A stretch of DNA of 64,000 nt from the NCBI GenBank assembly GCA_913056495.1, contig CAJXMO010000016.1, forward strand, positions 1-64,000, read 5' to 3'. The position numbers were made by a program, and so were the translations under genes. The notes under the pieces are model-generated. The model did no database searches, had not been told where the DNA came from, and was given only the letters and a program-made list of their open reading frames with translations. This document shows positions 10,083 through 20,023 of this stretch, piece after piece. Numbering within the stretch: the stretch's first letter is position 1; each line of letters begins with the position of its first letter. This stretch comes from an uncultured Alteromonadaceae bacterium (GTDB lineage Bacteria > Pseudomonadota > Gammaproteobacteria > Enterobacterales > Alteromonadaceae).

Positions 10083-10413
10083 ACTTTACTGAATAGTGTT
10101 TATTTAGATACAGGCACTATACAAAATTTAGTGAGCTAATACAGCTAAATTTGCTTTGCATCAGGGCAAGATCATACTTCTTCAAAGTTCACTCATTAGA
10201 GTGATTTACACTATCTAGAGCTATAATTTAGAGCACAGGATTTTGTTCCAGATAAATCCTAAGTAACTGCATCCATGCAGTCAAAATGTATTTTTCAGGA
10301 CGAAAAATCCAAGCTCACAGGGATGTGCTTGCAGCGTTTTTGCGAAAATTAAAGCTCGATTTTTAATGTTTGTCTAAAAATTATTCAAGTATGATTTCAC
10401 CCTGTGCTTTGCA
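10083..10413. other. Intergenic stretch with a possible dispersed repeat
   Basis: 331 nt without a plausible gene. It contains the palindrome CTGCATCCATGCAG (10267-10280), followed by imperfect inverted segments such as TTTTTC...GAAAAA. It resembles a non-coding repeat unit, but only one copy was noticed here. Confidence 0.3.
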
Positions 10414-11031
10414 TTAGTCAAGTGGCCTTTTTGCTTTATCTACCAGACGCTTTGGCATTTTTTTGGCCAGTTTGGCGAGGGCAGCCTTTGCTCTGGCGTG
10501 CATTTTTGGATCGGCAATAATACTATTGTGTAACCAGTGATAGGCCTCTTCAAAGTCTAGCGGGCTACCCAAACCTTGCACCAGATATTCGGCAAATTGT
10601 ACTCTGGCTTTTACACTGCCCATAGCCGAGGCTTCTCTTAAATAGTTGATGGCACGTTTGTTATCCTGTTGAACCAAAATGCCTTTCGCATAATAGCGTC
10701 CGAGTTGTTCAAGGCCTTCCGGTAAACCCTGGTGTGCAGCTTGTTCAATGTAGTACAAACCTAACTCCGCATTTTTATCGACACAGACTCCCCATGCGAG
10801 CATATCGCCCCATAAAAACTGATAAGCTGGAATTTTGACTATTTTGGCTCTGGCTTCTATGTCCTGAACCAGTTGACACCTGTCTTCAACGACTCTGTTA
10901 AGGTGTGTGTTTTGTTTTATCCATGCAAGTAACTCTTCCTGTTCATAAATTTGAACAACTTTAAGTTCTTCGGCTTGCAATGAAAGCGACAGCCAGGCAG
11001 CGGTAATCAGAAGCAGTAGTTTTTTATACAT
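10414..11031 (-). CDS. Sel1-repeat periplasmic protein
   Basis: 205 residues. A signal peptide (MYKKLLLLITAAWLSLSLQA) is followed by Sel1-type TPR-like repeats around residues 80-180, for example GLPEGLEQLGRYYAKGILV and GSVKARVQFAEYLVQGLG. Sel1 proteins are protein-protein interaction scaffolds. The C-terminus is Lys/Ala-rich. It is divergent from araB, with about 300 AT-rich bases between them. Confidence 0.8.
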   Translation of the reverse strand: MYKKLLLLITAAWLSLSLQAEELKVVQIYEQEELLAWIKQNTHLNRVVEDRCQLVQDIEARAKIVKIPAYQFLWGDMLAWGVCVDKNAELGLYYIEQAAHQGLPEGLEQLGRYYAKGILVQQDNKRAINYLREASAMGSVKARVQFAEYLVQGLGSPLDFEEAYHWLHNSIIADPKMHARAKAALAKLAKKMPKRLVDKAKRPLD

Positions 11032-11333
11032 AGTTAGATTTTTGACGTATTGACGTCCTTTTATATAGATAAATTAGTCACAGCAAATTCCAGACCAGAT
11101 TGGTGATAGGTGGGTTGACTTGAATATTAAAAATATTTATCTAGGCTCATTTATACACAAATTAAATTGTTGCTTAAATTGAGTTTTATTGTAAAGCTAC
11201 ATTAACAATTTTAATATGTAATACTTTTTATTTGGTTTAATTATATTATAAATGCTATACATTCAATCTTTGGTTATTTATAATTGTTAAATCAGTTTTA
11301 TATTTTAATAATACAAATCAACACGGTGGTTTT
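11032..11333 (+). promoter_or_regulatory. araBDA promoter region with candidate operator
   Basis: 302 nt, very AT-rich, between the divergent Sel1 gene and araB. The 15-mer TAATACAAATCAACA at 11309-11323 recurs with one mismatch upstream of the sugar symporter (19905-19919), so it is a candidate binding site for the arabinose regulator. GGTGG at 11326-11330 could be the araB ribosome-binding site. No convincing -35/-10 pair was fixed. Confidence 0.4.
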
Positions 11334-12998
11334 ATGACATCTTATGCTTTGGGGTTGGATTACGGTTCTGACTCAGTTCGAGCGCTTTTAGTCGATACTC
11401 AAACAGGTCAGGAAGTAGCGACAAATGTAGTTTATTACCCAAGATGGAAGCAGGGCTTATATTGTGAACCTGCTCAAGATCAGTTCAGACAACATCCACT
11501 AGACTACCTTGAGAGTTTAGAACAAGTTATTCAAGGTTTATGGAAGTTGGCACCAGAAGGTGCAGCTCAACAAGTTGTTGGTGTAAGTTTTGACACCACT
11601 GGTTCAACGCCTGTTGCAGTAGATAAAGACGGGGTTGCACTAGCGTTAAAACCTGAATTCGCTGAAAACCCAAATGCGATGTTTGTATTATGGAAAGACC
11701 ATACTGCGATTTTAGAGGCTCAGCAAATTACTGAAGCTGCAAATAATGCATCAGAAAACTACTTGAAATACGAAGGTGGGATTTATTCATCTGAATGGTT
11801 CTGGGCAAAAGCTTTACACGTATTACGTGAAGACAAAGCCGTAGCAGATGCTGCTTATAGCTGGGTAGAGCATTGTGATTGGATGTCTGCTGTTATTACT
11901 GGTACGACTCACCCTGAAAAATTCCGTGCAAGCCGTTGTGCTGCAGGTCATAAGCAAATGTGGCATGAAAGCTGGGGCGGTTATCCACCAAATGAATTTT
12001 TCACAGGTATAGATCCTTTATTAGACGGTTTACGTGACAAGTTACCGGCAGAGACGTTTACAGCTGATCAGTCTTGTGGTCAATTAACTGCTGAATGGGC
12101 TGACAAATTAGGTTTACCTGAAGGTATAGTGGTGACTTTCAGTGCATTTGACTGTCATATGGGCGCAGTCGGCGCAAACATCAAGCCAGGCGTTTTAACC
12201 AAAGTTATGGGTACATCTACTTGTGATATTACAGTAGCGACTTATGAAGAAATTGGTGACAACTGTATCAAAGGTATTTGTGGTCAGGTAGATGGTTCTG
12301 TTATTCCCGGTTTAGTGGGTTTAGAAGCGGGTCAGTCAGCATTTGGTGACTTATACGCTTGGTTCCGCCGTTTAATTAACTGGCCGTTACAAAATATTGA
12401 AGCATCAGAGCTGTTAGATGCTGAAACTAAAGCTAAGTTAGCTGAAGAAATTGAAGACAAAACTTTATTTAAGTTAGGCGAAGAGGCTGCAAAATTACCA
12501 GTTGGCCAATCAGGTGTGACAGCGCTAGACTGGGTAAATGGTCGTCGTACGCCGGATGCAGACCAAACGGTTGCTATGGCTATTACGGGTTTAAAAATGG
12601 GTAGCCAAGCACCTCAAATTTATCGTGCATTAGTTGAAGCAACTGCATTTGGTTCACGTGCCATTATTGAACGCTTTAAAGATGAAGGTGTACGCATTGA
12701 TTCAGTTGTGACTATTGGCGGTATTTCTAAAAAGTCTGATTTTGTTATGCAAACATGTGCAGACGTTTGGAATAGCCCAATTGATGTATTAGAAAGTGAG
12801 CAAAGCTGTGCGTTAGGTGCGGCAATTTTTGCTGCTGTTGCTGCAGGTGTTTATCCAAATGTATCAGCTGCGCAAGAAGTGATGGCTTCTCCGGTATGTA
12901 AAACTTACCAGCCAAACCCAGAAAACGTAGCCAAGTTTGATGCGCTATATGAAAATTATAAAGCCTTAGGCGCTTATGTTGACGGAGCTAAAAAATAA
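11334..12998 (+). CDS. araB: Ribulokinase AraB
   Basis: Phosphorylates L-ribulose to L-ribulose-5-phosphate with ATP. 554 residues of the FGGY kinase family. The N-terminal phosphate-binding segment LGLDYGSDSVRALLVD and the C-terminal ATPase motif TIGGISKKSDFVMQ are visible. DWMSAVITG and SAFDCHMGAVGAN are typical of bacterial AraB. First gene of araB-araD-araA; its stop codon overlaps the araD start by one base, suggesting translational coupling. Confidence 0.97.
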   Translation: MTSYALGLDYGSDSVRALLVDTQTGQEVATNVVYYPRWKQGLYCEPAQDQFRQHPLDYLESLEQVIQGLWKLAPEGAAQQVVGVSFDTTGSTPVAVDKDGVALALKPEFAENPNAMFVLWKDHTAILEAQQITEAANNASENYLKYEGGIYSSEWFWAKALHVLREDKAVADAAYSWVEHCDWMSAVITGTTHPEKFRASRCAAGHKQMWHESWGGYPPNEFFTGIDPLLDGLRDKLPAETFTADQSCGQLTAEWADKLGLPEGIVVTFSAFDCHMGAVGANIKPGVLTKVMGTSTCDITVATYEEIGDNCIKGICGQVDGSVIPGLVGLEAGQSAFGDLYAWFRRLINWPLQNIEASELLDAETKAKLAEEIEDKTLFKLGEEAAKLPVGQSGVTALDWVNGRRTPDADQTVAMAITGLKMGSQAPQIYRALVEATAFGSRAIIERFKDEGVRIDSVVTIGGISKKSDFVMQTCADVWNSPIDVLESEQSCALGAAIFAAVAAGVYPNVSAAQEVMASPVCKTYQPNPENVAKFDALYENYKALGAYVDGAKK

Positions 12999-13690
12999 TG
13001 AGCTATACAGAGTTAAAACGCGAAGTTTATGAAGCGAATATGGAACTGGATAAAAGAGATCTGGTTACCTACACATTCGGTAATGTTTCACAAATTGATC
13101 GCCAAAAAGGCGTTGTGGCAATTAAGCCAAGCGGCGTGCCTTATGAAGATTTGAAAGCTGACGATATTGTTATTGTTGATTTGGAAAATAATATTGTTGA
13201 AGGCAAATTAAATCCGTCTTCAGACACTAAAACGCATACTTATTTGTACCGTACTTGGGAAAACATTGGTGGTGTGACTCATACTCACTCAACGTACGCA
13301 ACGGCTTGGGCACAAGCGCAAATTGCAATCCCTTGTTTAGGTACCACACAGGCAGATTATGTATATGGTGAAATTCCATGTGCACCGGTTATGTCTGATG
13401 AACGTATCAAAGGTGATTACGAAGACGAAACAGGTGCTCAAATTGTAGATTGTTTCCAGGATCGTGATCCAAACGAATCGCCAATGATTATTGTTGCAGG
13501 ACATGCACCATTTACTTGGGGTAAAGATGCAGCTAAATCGGTTTATCATGCAGTTTTATTAGAAGAAATTGCAAAAATGGCTTATTTAACTAAAACACTG
13601 GCGCCAGGCATTGCCCCGCTAAAACAAGGTTTAGTCGATAAGCACTATTTACGTAAGCACGGTAAAGATGCTTACTACGGGCAAAAATAG
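12998..13690 (+). CDS. araD: L-ribulose-5-phosphate 4-epimerase AraD
   Basis: Converts L-ribulose-5-phosphate to D-xylulose-5-phosphate, the last step before the pentose phosphate pathway. 230 residues of the class II aldolase/epimerase fold. Zinc-binding histidines lie in VTHTHSTYATAWAQ and in AGHAPFTWGK, with a further His in YHAVLLEEIA. The ATG overlaps the araB stop codon. Confidence 0.97.
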   Translation: MSYTELKREVYEANMELDKRDLVTYTFGNVSQIDRQKGVVAIKPSGVPYEDLKADDIVIVDLENNIVEGKLNPSSDTKTHTYLYRTWENIGGVTHTHSTYATAWAQAQIAIPCLGTTQADYVYGEIPCAPVMSDERIKGDYEDETGAQIVDCFQDRDPNESPMIIVAGHAPFTWGKDAAKSVYHAVLLEEIAKMAYLTKTLAPGIAPLKQGLVDKHYLRKHGKDAYYGQK

Positions 13691-13750
13691 CATTAGTGAC
13701 AAACACTATTAGCTAAATAAGTTTAACCAGTTAATTAAGAGAGCGATATT

Positions 13751-15253
13751 ATGAGCGTATTCGGTCAAAAAGAAGTTTGGTTTGTTACAGGTTCTCAGCA
13801 CCTTTATGGACCAAAAGTATTAGAGCAAGTTGCTAAAGACAGTGAAGAAATTGTAAGTGGTTTTAACGCATCAGCTGAAATCGGCATGAATGTAGTGTGC
13901 AAACCAACTGTTAAATCTCCGGAAGAAATTCATGCGGTATGTCAGGAAGCTAATGTAGCTCCAAACTGTGTTGGTGTTATTTTATGGATGCACACTTTTT
14001 CTCCGGCAAAAATGTGGATTGCTGGCTTAAATGAGCTTAAAAAGCCATTCATGCATTTACACACTCAGTTCAATGCTGCGCTTCCTTGGAGCGATATTGA
14101 CATGAACTACATGAACACTCACCAAAGTGCACATGGCTGTCGTGAGTTTGGTTTTATTGCAACTCGCATGCGTAAAGAGCGTAAAGTGGTTGTGGGTCAC
14201 TGGGCACAGAAAGATGTTCAAACTCAGGTTGACGACTGGTGTCGTGCTGCTGCTGGTTGGAACGAGAGCCAAAACTTAAAAGTAGCTCGTTTCGGTGACA
14301 ACATGCGTCAAGTTGCTGTAACTGAAGGTGATAAAGTTGCTGCTCAAATCCAATTCGGTTATGAAGTTCACGCTTATGGCTTAGGTGATTTAGCTAAAGT
14401 AGTTGATCAAATATCAGATGAAGACGTAAATGCTCAGTTAGATGTATATGCAAATGAATATGTTATTTCTGATGACGTATTTAAAGATGAATACAAATTA
14501 AACATGCTGAAAAACGAAGCTCGTTTAGAGTTAGGCATGGAAAAATTCTTAACTGAAGGCGGTTTTGGTGCATTCACTAACTGTTTTGAAAACTTAACTG
14601 GTTTAACCGGTTTACCAGGCCTTGCAACACAGCGCTTAATGGCTAAAGGTTTTGGTTACGGCGGTGAAGGCGACTGGAAAACAGCTGCTATGGTTCGCAT
14701 CATGAAAGTGATGGGTGCTGGTCGTGACGGTGGTACTTCATTTATGGAAGACTACACTTATAACTTTGGTGCAAAAGATCAAGTTTTAGGCGCACACATG
14801 TTAGAAGTTTGTCCTTCTATTGCTGCTGAAAAGCCGGTATTAGACGTTCACTTGCATACAATCGGTATGCGTTGTGATGTAGCACGTTTATTGTTCAAAG
14901 GCGCAGCGGGTCCTGCAATTAACGTATCTCCAATCGATATGGGCAACCGTTTCCGCATCGTGGTTAACGAAGTTGAAGCTGTTACACCGCCTGCTGATAC
15001 ACCTAATCTGCCTGTAGCGTCTGCACTTTGGGAACCTAAGCCGAATCTAGCGGTTGCAGCTGCTGCTTGGATCCATGCCGGTGGTGCTCACCACTCAGCG
15101 TACAGCCAAGCTGTTTCTACAGACATTATTGCTGATTATGCTGAAATGGCAGGCGTTGAGTTAACGGTTATTGATGAAGATACTCGTATCCGTCAATTCA
15201 AAAACGAATTACGTCAAAACGCTGCATATTATGCGTTGTCTCAAGGCATCTAA
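13751..15253 (+). CDS. araA: L-arabinose isomerase AraA
   Basis: Isomerises L-arabinose to L-ribulose in the cytoplasm with a divalent metal. 500 residues, the usual AraA length. Characteristic segments are [12 protein letters not shown] at the N-terminus, [15 protein letters not shown] around residue 280 (metal-ligand Glu), and the C-terminal [11 protein letters not shown]. Third gene of the ara operon, 60 nt after araD, ending at a strong terminator. Confidence 0.98.
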   Translation: MSVFGQKEVWFVTGSQHLYGPKVLEQVAKDSEEIVSGFNASAEIGMNVVCKPTVKSPEEIHAVCQEANVAPNCVGVILWMHTFSPAKMWIAGLNELKKPFMHLHTQFNAALPWSDIDMNYMNTHQSAHGCREFGFIATRMRKERKVVVGHWAQKDVQTQVDDWCRAAAGWNESQNLKVARFGDNMRQVAVTEGDKVAAQIQFGYEVHAYGLGDLAKVVDQISDEDVNAQLDVYANEYVISDDVFKDEYKLNMLKNEARLELGMEKFLTEGGFGAFTNCFENLTGLTGLPGLATQRLMAKGFGYGGEGDWKTAAMVRIMKVMGAGRDGGTSFMEDYTYNFGAKDQVLGAHMLEVCPSIAAEKPVLDVHLHTIGMRCDVARLLFKGAAGPAINVSPIDMGNRFRIVVNEVEAVTPPADTPNLPVASALWEPKPNLAVAAAAWIHAGGAHHSAYSQAVSTDIIADYAEMAGVELTVIDEDTRIRQFKNELRQNAAYYALSQGI

Positions 15254-15279
15254 TCACTTTTAGATGAGTTTGATGAATT

Positions 15280-15307
15280 AAAAAAGCCGGCAATTGCCGG
15301 CTTTTTT
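15280..15307 (+). terminator. araBDA intrinsic terminator
   Basis: Hairpin AAAAAGCCGGCAATTGCCGGCTTTTTT with a 9-bp GC-rich stem and a T tract, 27 nt after araA. Its A-rich left side lets it also serve the convergent gntR gene. Confidence 0.93.
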
Positions 15308-15368
15308 GTTTAATGAGGTTGAACTGTTTTTTAATTAACCGAGTTGATACGTGTTAGCCCGAGATGGT

Positions 15369-16085
15369 TTATTCCTGTCCGGCTTTTAACGCGGATTCAA
15401 TTAACCCTTGAGCTTCTTCAATCATATGGTTAACAGCTGATTTGGCTTTTACCGGGTCACCTTCTTTTATCGCGTAATATACTGCTGAATGATCTTCAAT
15501 ATCACCCACTGTAATGCCTTTAAGTTGGTTGGTGTGGCGAATACTGACATTCAGTGCTGTTTGAACAAATTCCCGTAACTGAATAAAAAAGCGGTTTCTG
15601 CTGGCATATAATATACTGATATGAAACGCGATATCAGACTGAAGCGGATCATCAAGGCCATTTTTGGCGGCAACCATACGATCAATCGCTTTTTTGATGG
15701 CATCAATATCTTCCGGGTGTGCATTGCTTGCAGCTAGTGAAGCTGCCTCCGGTTCAATTGCCATGCGCATTTGTAGGAATTCTTTGAGCAGATCAAGTGA
15801 TGGGTTACTTTCCAAAATCCATTTTAAAACATCTGAATCGAATATGTTCCATTGGTCTTCAGGTAATACCCGAATTCCCTGGCGCGGGCGGGATGTAATT
15901 AAGCCTTTCGCTGATAACATTTTTACAGCTTCGCGCATTGCACTTCTGCTAATACCGAATTCGTCGCATAGTTCAGCTTCAGTTGGTAATCCGCCAACTT
16001 CTTTGTATTCCCCACGAACAATAGCTTTACCTAACTCATGCGTCATACGCTGAGACAGGTTAAGATTGCCTTCAAATTGAAACAT
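15369..16085 (-). CDS. GntR-family (FadR/FCD type) transcriptional regulator
   Basis: 238 residues: an N-terminal winged helix-turn-helix (LPTEAELCDEFGISRSAMREAVK) and a C-terminal FCD ligand domain. FCD metal residues appear as D149/H153 (SDIAFHISI), a later His in SIRHTNQL and one in AVNHMIE. Regulators of this type commonly sense sugar acids or their phosphates. It is convergent to araA and divergent from the SDR/lactonase pair, so it probably controls these and perhaps the ara operon. The effector is not evident. Confidence 0.9.
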   Translation of the reverse strand: MFQFEGNLNLSQRMTHELGKAIVRGEYKEVGGLPTEAELCDEFGISRSAMREAVKMLSAKGLITSRPRQGIRVLPEDQWNIFDSDVLKWILESNPSLDLLKEFLQMRMAIEPEAASLAASNAHPEDIDAIKKAIDRMVAAKNGLDDPLQSDIAFHISILYASRNRFFIQLREFVQTALNVSIRHTNQLKGITVGDIEDHSAVYYAIKEGDPVKAKSAVNHMIEEAQGLIESALKAGQE

Positions 16086-16405
16086 ATAGTGTACCTAACC
16101 AAATTTATGACATATTTATTGATATACTGGATTAAAAGTCAGATGTCAGTTAATCATCATAAAAATTATTTATAATATAATTTTAACATCTAGCTTATCA
16201 AACAATCTGATTCGATGGAATAAAAACAAATTGAAATAGTTAAATAATAGATATTTTTTCTTAAACCTATAAGATGGTGAGTGATATTTTTATTGAGTGC
16301 TTTATTTTTCGCTACCACTTGCAAAATGATGGTAGATTGCGTTTAATCCGCATTACTAAAATATAGCGACTTAATTTATCCCTAAAATCACGGTAAAGAC
16401 TCTTT
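16086..16405. promoter_or_regulatory. Divergent control region of gntR and the SDR gene
   Basis: 320 AT-rich bases between divergent genes. An inverted repeat CTACCA (16312-16317) and TGGTAG (16330-16335) with a 12-nt spacer lies about 70 nt before the SDR start and is a candidate operator. No other clear signal was found. Confidence 0.35.
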
Positions 16406-17176
16406 ATGAATAGAAAGCTGGCAGTTTATCCTAGTCTACAGGACAGAGTTGTGCTCGTAACGGGTGGCGGCTCAGGTATAGGCGAAAAGATTGTTGCTGA
16501 GTTTTGTCGTCAGGGCGCTAAAGTTGCATTTGTCGACATTAAAGCGGAAGAAAGCCGGGCATTGGTTAAGCGGTTGGCAAATGAGTATCAGAATCCGCCT
16601 CTATTTTTACAATGTGATATCCGGGATATTGAAGCGTTAAAGAGCGCTATTGAACAGGTTAAAACTGAACTGGGCAATATTAGTGTCCTTGTGAATAATG
16701 CGGCCAATGATAATCGCCATTCAGCAACCAGCCTGACGACTGAAGCTTGGGATGATAGCATTGCAATCAATTTACGACCGTCATTTTTTGCCGCACAGGC
16801 GGTCATGCCGCAAATGCAGGCTCAAGGTCAAGGCTCTATTATTAACTTTGGCTCTGTCTGTTGGATGATTAAACAAGGTGGTATGTCGGCTTATTCTTCC
16901 TGTAAAGCTGCAATGATGGGGTTAACCCGGGATTTGGCTTATGATTTTGGAAAGCACGGCATCAGAGTGAATACTTTAGTCCCGGGTTGGGTAATGACAC
17001 AAAGGCAGCTGTCTAACTGGGTAGATGAAAGTACCCAGAAGTGGATTAGAGAAAACCAGTGTCTTAAAGAGGAGTTAGACGCTCAGGATATTGCCAACAT
17101 GGTGATGTTTTTATCTGCAGATGATAGTGCAATGATTTCCGCGCAAACTCTGATAGTTGATGGTGGTTTAGTATAA
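16406..17176 (+). CDS. SDR-family sugar dehydrogenase (L-arabinose or D-galactose 1-dehydrogenase-like)
   Basis: 256-residue short-chain dehydrogenase. The Rossmann motif TGGGSGIGEKI is at about residue 20, NNAAND is present, the catalytic Ser is in INFGSVCW and Y-x-x-x-K in AYSSCKAAM. The C-terminal VDGGLV is typical. With an SMP-30-type lactonase immediately downstream, it probably oxidises an aldose at C1 to the lactone. Substrate (L-arabinose, D-galactose or another) is inferred only from the ara neighbours. Confidence 0.85.
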   Translation: MNRKLAVYPSLQDRVVLVTGGGSGIGEKIVAEFCRQGAKVAFVDIKAEESRALVKRLANEYQNPPLFLQCDIRDIEALKSAIEQVKTELGNISVLVNNAANDNRHSATSLTTEAWDDSIAINLRPSFFAAQAVMPQMQAQGQGSIINFGSVCWMIKQGGMSAYSSCKAAMMGLTRDLAYDFGKHGIRVNTLVPGWVMTQRQLSNWVDESTQKWIRENQCLKEELDAQDIANMVMFLSADDSAMISAQTLIVDGGLV

Positions 17177-17178
17177 AT

Positions 17179-18030
17179 TTGCATAAAGATTCAATTTCTT
17201 CCTGCTCGCCACCGGGGGCTTTACTAGGCGAGAGTCCGCTTTGGGTTGACTGGTTAAATTCAGTTCTTTGGGTGGATATATTCGGTAAAGCGCTCCATGC
17301 TTATTGCCTGTCAAATTCCAGTATTCGTACACTAGCCTTTAATGAAGAAATATACTGGCTTCAACCGACCCATAAAAATCAATTTGTTGCTGCATTTGAA
17401 TCCGGTATCTGGTTATTGGATTGCCAATTTAATAAAGTGACGCAGCTTCTTGCGCCTTTGAAGCAAGCCAATATGCGGTATAACGATGCGAAAGTAGATG
17501 CAAAAGGGCGGTTGTGGTTTGGCACTATGGATAATCACGAAGCGCGGCCTGACGGCAACTTGTACCTTTATTTTGAAGGTAGGCTTGAACTAGTTGATCA
17601 AGGTTATCTGGTCACTAACGGTCCCGCATTTTCAACCGATGGCAGCCGCCTTTATCATAACGATACCGGTAATAAAAAAGTCTATTGTTTCGATGTCAGT
17701 TTAAATGGCGCGCTGACTAATAAACAGGTTTTTATCGACTTTAATCAATATGCTGGTTTCCCGGACGGGATGACTGTTGATGAAAATGATCATATTTGGA
17801 TTGCGCACTGGAGTGGAGGTGGGATTTCTCAGTTTTCTCCGGAGGGTCAGCAAATTCAATTTATAGAATTACCGGTAAAATGCCCCACAAGCCTAACTTT
17901 TGCAGGTGAAGAGTTGGACAGGCTTTTTGTCACCAGCGCGGCAATTAAAGACAGTTCTGTTATGGCTGGTAGTTTGTTTGAAGTTCAAATTAATACAAAA
18001 GGCTTTAAACCGAATCTTGTTAATTATTAA
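17179..18030 (+). CDS. SMP-30/gluconolactonase-family sugar lactonase
   Basis: 283-residue beta-propeller. Metal-site features are GESPLWVD at the N-terminus (Glu ligand), NDAKVDAKGRLWFGTM and FPDGMTVDENDHIWIAHW (Asp ligand). It should hydrolyse the aldonolactone made by the upstream SDR. The only start that keeps the first propeller strand is TTG at 17179, 3 nt after the SDR stop codon, implying translational coupling. No sugar-acid dehydratase or aldolase is nearby to continue the route. Confidence 0.85.
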   Translation: MHKDSISSCSPPGALLGESPLWVDWLNSVLWVDIFGKALHAYCLSNSSIRTLAFNEEIYWLQPTHKNQFVAAFESGIWLLDCQFNKVTQLLAPLKQANMRYNDAKVDAKGRLWFGTMDNHEARPDGNLYLYFEGRLELVDQGYLVTNGPAFSTDGSRLYHNDTGNKKVYCFDVSLNGALTNKQVFIDFNQYAGFPDGMTVDENDHIWIAHWSGGGISQFSPEGQQIQFIELPVKCPTSLTFAGEELDRLFVTSAAIKDSSVMAGSLFEVQINTKGFKPNLVNY

Positions 18031-18116
18031 TTTCGGTCATCCCCTTATTTAATTTTTGCCGGCCTGTCGCGCCGTTATTTTCGCTGAATAATACTTGTCC
18101 ATATCGCTATACAAAT

Positions 18117-18149
18117 AAAAAAGCCAGCTGCATAAACAACTGGCTTTTA
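18117..18149. terminator. Bidirectional terminator between the lactonase and symporter genes
   Basis: AAAAGCCAG at 18119-18127 and CTGGCTTTT at 18140-18148 form a hairpin with A and T tracts, positioned between convergent genes. Confidence 0.8.
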
Positions 18150-18174
18150 AACAAGCTTGATTTATCTGACGCGT

Positions 18175-19758
18175 TTAGAAGTTCAACGCTGTGTATAAAC
18201 CAATCAGAATAACGAATACAGCTACAGCATTTACTTTGAAGCTAGCAGTGGTTGTTGTATCGATTTCTTTAACATCAATCGCCTTAGGATCGTCTTTACC
18301 GCCGCCGGTCAGGTAAGTAACCAGAACAGAAACTGCCAGACAGATTAAGAAAATCAATGCCATACGATTCAGGAATGGTACATCGCCTGCGAACCATTTG
18401 AACAGGATTGACAGGACAAATGAACCGATTGCTGCAACCAAGGCTGAATTTACATTTGCTTTCTTCCAGAACATACCTAATAAGAAGATAATTAAGATGC
18501 CCGGAGTAAAGAAGCCAGTGAATTCCTGAATGAACGCGAATGCACCCTCAAAGTTACCTAATAATGGTTGAGCCGTTAACATTGCAATCACTAATGCAAC
18601 TAAAGTTGTAATTCGGCCCACTTTTACTAATTGATGCTCAGATAAGCCCTTCTTAAAGTGGCTATAGATATCCATGGTAAAGATAGTTGAGATACTGTTA
18701 CACATAGAGGCTAGTGATGAAACGATTGCAGCTACTAATGCGGCAAACGCTAGGCCACGGAAACCATCCGGTACCAGCTTAAGCAATTCAGGGTACGCCT
18801 GATCAACTTTTGCAAGGTCTGGGTAAAGTAGCGCTGCTGCAATACCTGGGATAACCACAATGATAGGCATGAATAATTTAACGTAAGCCGCAAAACAAAT
18901 ACCTTTTTGTGCTTCGTGTAAGCTTTTTGCTGCCAGTGCACGTTGAATAATATATTGGTTGAAACCCCAGTAAGCCATGTTTACGATCCACTGACCACCT
19001 AATAGCATCCAGATGCCAGGTAACTGCTCATAACCATGCTGGTTTTCATCAAAGATTAAGTCAAACTTATCACGTGAATGTTCAAACAGGTAAGCTGCGC
19101 CTTCACCGAAGCCTGCGCTTTCATCAACAAATTGAATACCGATTGCTTCTAAAGATACATACAGGGTGACAATACCACCTAGAACCAATAAAACCACCTG
19201 AACAATATCGGTCAATGCAACTGCTTTTAAACCACCATATAGTGAATAAGCCATTGATAATACGCCGAGGAAAATCAAGCCGTACATGATGTTTACATCT
19301 GCGACTGTATTCATTGCTAGCGCACCTAACCATAATACTGAGGTTAAGTTTACAAAGATATAAATGCCTAACCAGAATATCGCTAATACAGTTCTAACGT
19401 TTGTATTGTAGCGCTCTTCTAAGAACTGCGGCATGGTGTAAATATTGTGGCGTAAATAAATTGGTAAAATCCATTTCGCAATAATGATTAATGACGCGGC
19501 AGCGATCAGCTCATAAGCTGAAATGGCTAAACCAACATCATAGCCAGCACCTGTCATACCAACAATTTGCTCGGCTGAAATATTTGAAGCGATTAATGAA
19601 CCACCAACAGCCCACCAAGGGAGAGCTTTACTTGCTAAGAAGTAGTCTGATGAGTCTTTTTCATGACCCGGTTTTTCTCGGGAAACCCAAGAAGCCAAGC
19701 CAACAATAAAAACTATATATACAGCGAAAATCGCTATATCTATGGTTGCTATTTCCAT
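18175..19758 (-). CDS. Sodium/sugar symporter (SSS family, SGLT type)
   Basis: 527-residue inner-membrane protein with about 13-14 hydrophobic segments. SSS hallmarks are SDYFLASKALPWWAVGGSLIASNISAEQ near residues 37-65, where the fold's sodium site lies, and SLYGGLKAVALTDIVQ near residue 170. Closest in type to Vibrio SglT. Genomic position among arabinose genes suggests L-arabinose or galactose uptake. Transcribed convergently to the lactonase gene. Confidence 0.92.
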   Translation of the reverse strand: MEIATIDIAIFAVYIVFIVGLASWVSREKPGHEKDSSDYFLASKALPWWAVGGSLIASNISAEQIVGMTGAGYDVGLAISAYELIAAASLIIIAKWILPIYLRHNIYTMPQFLEERYNTNVRTVLAIFWLGIYIFVNLTSVLWLGALAMNTVADVNIMYGLIFLGVLSMAYSLYGGLKAVALTDIVQVVLLVLGGIVTLYVSLEAIGIQFVDESAGFGEGAAYLFEHSRDKFDLIFDENQHGYEQLPGIWMLLGGQWIVNMAYWGFNQYIIQRALAAKSLHEAQKGICFAAYVKLFMPIIVVIPGIAAALLYPDLAKVDQAYPELLKLVPDGFRGLAFAALVAAIVSSLASMCNSISTIFTMDIYSHFKKGLSEHQLVKVGRITTLVALVIAMLTAQPLLGNFEGAFAFIQEFTGFFTPGILIIFLLGMFWKKANVNSALVAAIGSFVLSILFKWFAGDVPFLNRMALIFLICLAVSVLVTYLTGGGKDDPKAIDVKEIDTTTTASFKVNAVAVFVILIGLYTALNF

Positions 19759-20023
19759 AAAAGGCAGAACCTCGTGTTGTGATTGTCAATTATTATATTA
19801 TTTGAGTACTTCAGAGCAGGGAAAATCATTGAAATAGGTCAATTCACTGAGCCTGAGATACACAAAATTATCTGTAGTCAAAGTCGGACGTAAATTATCA
19901 TATATAATACAAATTAACAATCCGTTATAGATTTGTTATTCATATTATGCGCAGATAATTTGCTAAGATACTGTAAGTAAATCGTTTTTAGAAGGTTTAT
20001 TTTATGCATTCAGGATATATACA
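19759..20023 (-). promoter_or_regulatory. Symporter upstream region with candidate operator
   Basis: 265 nt. TAATACAAATTAACA at 19905-19919 matches the 15-mer before araB with one mismatch. Its reverse complement resembles TGTTAATTGGTGT upstream of the GH43 gene (63746-63758). Otherwise AT-rich; no gene is seen. Confidence 0.35.
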
